Assembly: GCA_005656395.1 (NCBI GenBank) | Contig: SRSI01000056.1 | Coordinates: forward strand, 124,001-188,000 | From: Strongyloides papillosus | Lineage: Eukaryota; Nematoda; Chromadorea; Rhabditida; Strongyloididae | Reading direction: 5' to 3' | Length of the DNA: 64,000 bases | Shown here: positions 62,407-64,000 of the stretch, piece by piece | How positions within the stretch are numbered: the stretch's first letter is position 1 | How the letters are laid out: each line of letters begins with the position of its first letter | Position numbers and translations under genes: made by a program | Notes under the pieces: generated by a model | The model's input: only the letters and a program-made list of their open reading frames with translations | The model's database searches: none | Told to the model about the DNA's origin: nothing

Positions 62407-64000
62407 ATGGATGTTGAGGACGGCAATCTCAACGCAACCTTTAGACACATACTAAAGGAAAAACCACCCAATACAGCATACATCTTTGAAGACAAGGTTA
62501 GTTACTCCTCTTCATTATTCATTTAAAAATTACTCTCGTTTCAGGATGGCTTTTACTTCTATGGCGACGATGCAATCTTGGCTTCAGAGCAGATCTTCGG
62601 TACTGATAGTTTGATGGATTATATAAAGTTAGATAATAAGTCTGAGGAAGCAGTTGCAAGGTACTTCTTTGTCGCCAACCACTATGACAAAGTTGTACGG
62701 GACCTTCTAATTCGCCTTCAGTACTCCGTCAAACACTACATCATCGAGGAAGGATGTGACTGGGATCTACTCTACGAGGGCACACCATTGGACCCAAACG
62801 ACTTTGGATATATTGTCGGGGAGACTGCTCAGTTGGCTTCACTCTGTTCTACTATCTCGGTTAGACTCACCAACAACGGTCACTTTAATGAGTTGGTTGA
62901 GGTCGCGTATTGCAGTACCAAGGATTATTCAATTTCAACTTTTGTTCTTCCGTATGATGTCAACTTCCAGAATTTGGAACACATTATAATTATTTTGGCT
63001 GTTAAAGAGGTCTTCGTTACTAAGGAAGACATGGGAGTTATACCGGATATATTTAAGAAGTTCCAATCTGTTCTAAACAAGATCCAAGTCCCTGTTAAGT
63101 TTTTGGAGGATGAAGGAAATCAGGAGGTCGAAGTCAAAGGAGCCAAGGACATTGTTACCAGAATGACCTCAAACACGGAGGAGATCGACCAACTCTCTGA
63201 TTCGATGATTATCAACCTCTACGTCCTCCTCAAGAATATGGACATCATTAAAGACTTCTCGGACCAGGCAGGCCTCTTATGCTACCGCAAATATCCTTTG
63301 AATAACTTCGTGGTCCTCGACTCTGCTGCAGTTGAAGCTCTGGAGCTATTTAATATCGTCACAAAGTCCTACTCCGCTGACGACAATAAAGGTACTGTCT
63401 TCTCTTTACTCAACCACTGCAGGACACCTAGTGGATGCAGGTTATTAGAGGAATGGCTTCGCAGGCCTTTGGTACATGTAAATATGGTGAATGAGAGACA
63501 CGATATTGTTGAGGCTGTACGTAATGAACCCTCTGTTAAGAATGTCCTTTATGAAAGTTTTCTACGTCGTGTTCCTGAGTGTATATCGATATCAAGGAGA
63601 TTGATTATCAAGAAAGGGACTTTGAGGGATTGCGTTGAGATATTCAGATTAGCTAAAAGTTTGTACAAGTTGTCGACTCACTTTGAACAACTTGCTTTAA
63701 CATCACCGAATTGTGGAGATTCAGTAAATTCTGTTCTCCAAAAGCCCCTTGAGGAAATAGAACAATCTCTCACTCATTTTGTTAAAGTTATTGGTAAAGT
63801 AGTTGACTTTGATGCTTTGATAAATTTTGGAGACTACAGAATAGCCCCAGATGTCGATGAATCATTGAGCGAGATAAATGTATTGATGGGAGACTTAGAA
63901 AGTAAGGCCAAGAGAGTATTTGAATCAGTACAGAAAGCCATCGACGACCCGTCACTTAAGATTGAGAGTGGCGAAAATGGATTCACATTGGCCATTAATC
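62407..64000 (+). CDS. msh-2: DNA mismatch repair protein MSH2, 5' part
   Basis: Exon 1 is 62407-62496 and exon 2 starts at 62545 and runs off the window; about 515 residues are visible. The mismatch-recognition domain starts near AYIFEDKDGFYFYGDDAI. The connector and lever domains follow, with the MutS core motif LNHCRTPSGCRLLEEWLRRP and NERHDIVEAV. The Phe-x-Glu mismatch wedge of bacterial MutS and MSH6 is absent, as expected for MSH2. The ATPase domain lies beyond the window. It pairs with MSH6 or MSH3 to detect mispairs. The codon use of the 5' half is unusually GC-rich for this window. Confidence 0.92.

Overview
The window is nuclear DNA of a nematode. The evidence is a strongly AT-rich background, short introns (mostly 35 to 60 bases), and two nematode-specific protein families, transthyretin-like and Warthog/hedgehog-related, beside orthologues of familiar worm genes. 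Extreme AT content, compact spacing and several long intron-free genes suggest a clade IV parasite-type genome such as the Strongyloides group, but that placement is inference.

Left third (1-12.3 kb): an accessory, repeat-rich area. Two divergent transthyretin-like genes lie in a tandem duplication of roughly 2-3 kb. One copy carries a 470-bp TTAA-flanked piggyBac-like MITE and a frame break in its signal peptide; the other copy has neither. A diverged long-inverted-repeat element and a dead retroelement integrase tail follow. An orphan membrane-protein gene stands head-to-head with a second orphan gene, which is split by a 1,794-bp hAT-like transposon. Its 8-bp target duplication is perfect, and joining the flanks restores a 193-codon reading frame.

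Middle (13-25.3 kb): a dense housekeeping and regulatory block. It holds BRF1 (RNA polymerase III initiation), ASH2 (H3K4 methyltransferase complex), an hnRNP F/H-type RNA-binding protein, a FRMD4-type FERM protein, a proline-rich protein of uncertain frame, a Warthog-type secreted protein and a divergent synaptotagmin.

Centre (25.3-50.4 kb): large non-coding tracts around a probable small secreted peptide precursor (28.2-28.6 kb), a TMC mechanotransduction channel with a solitary downstream exon, and protein kinase N.

Right end (50.4-64 kb): beta-PIX, eIF4A, propionyl-CoA carboxylase beta, SYF2, CCT1 and the 5' part of MSH2. Several pairs are head-to-head and may share promoters (hnRNP/FRMD4, PIX/eIF4A, CCT1/MSH2).

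A recurring oddity is single-base frame breaks inside otherwise intact conserved genes (ASH2, TMC, PKN) and in the proline-rich gene. Assembly indels are the simplest explanation, but each is listed so it can be tested. Exon coordinates are read by eye from GT/AG sites and frame continuity; no alignment was run.
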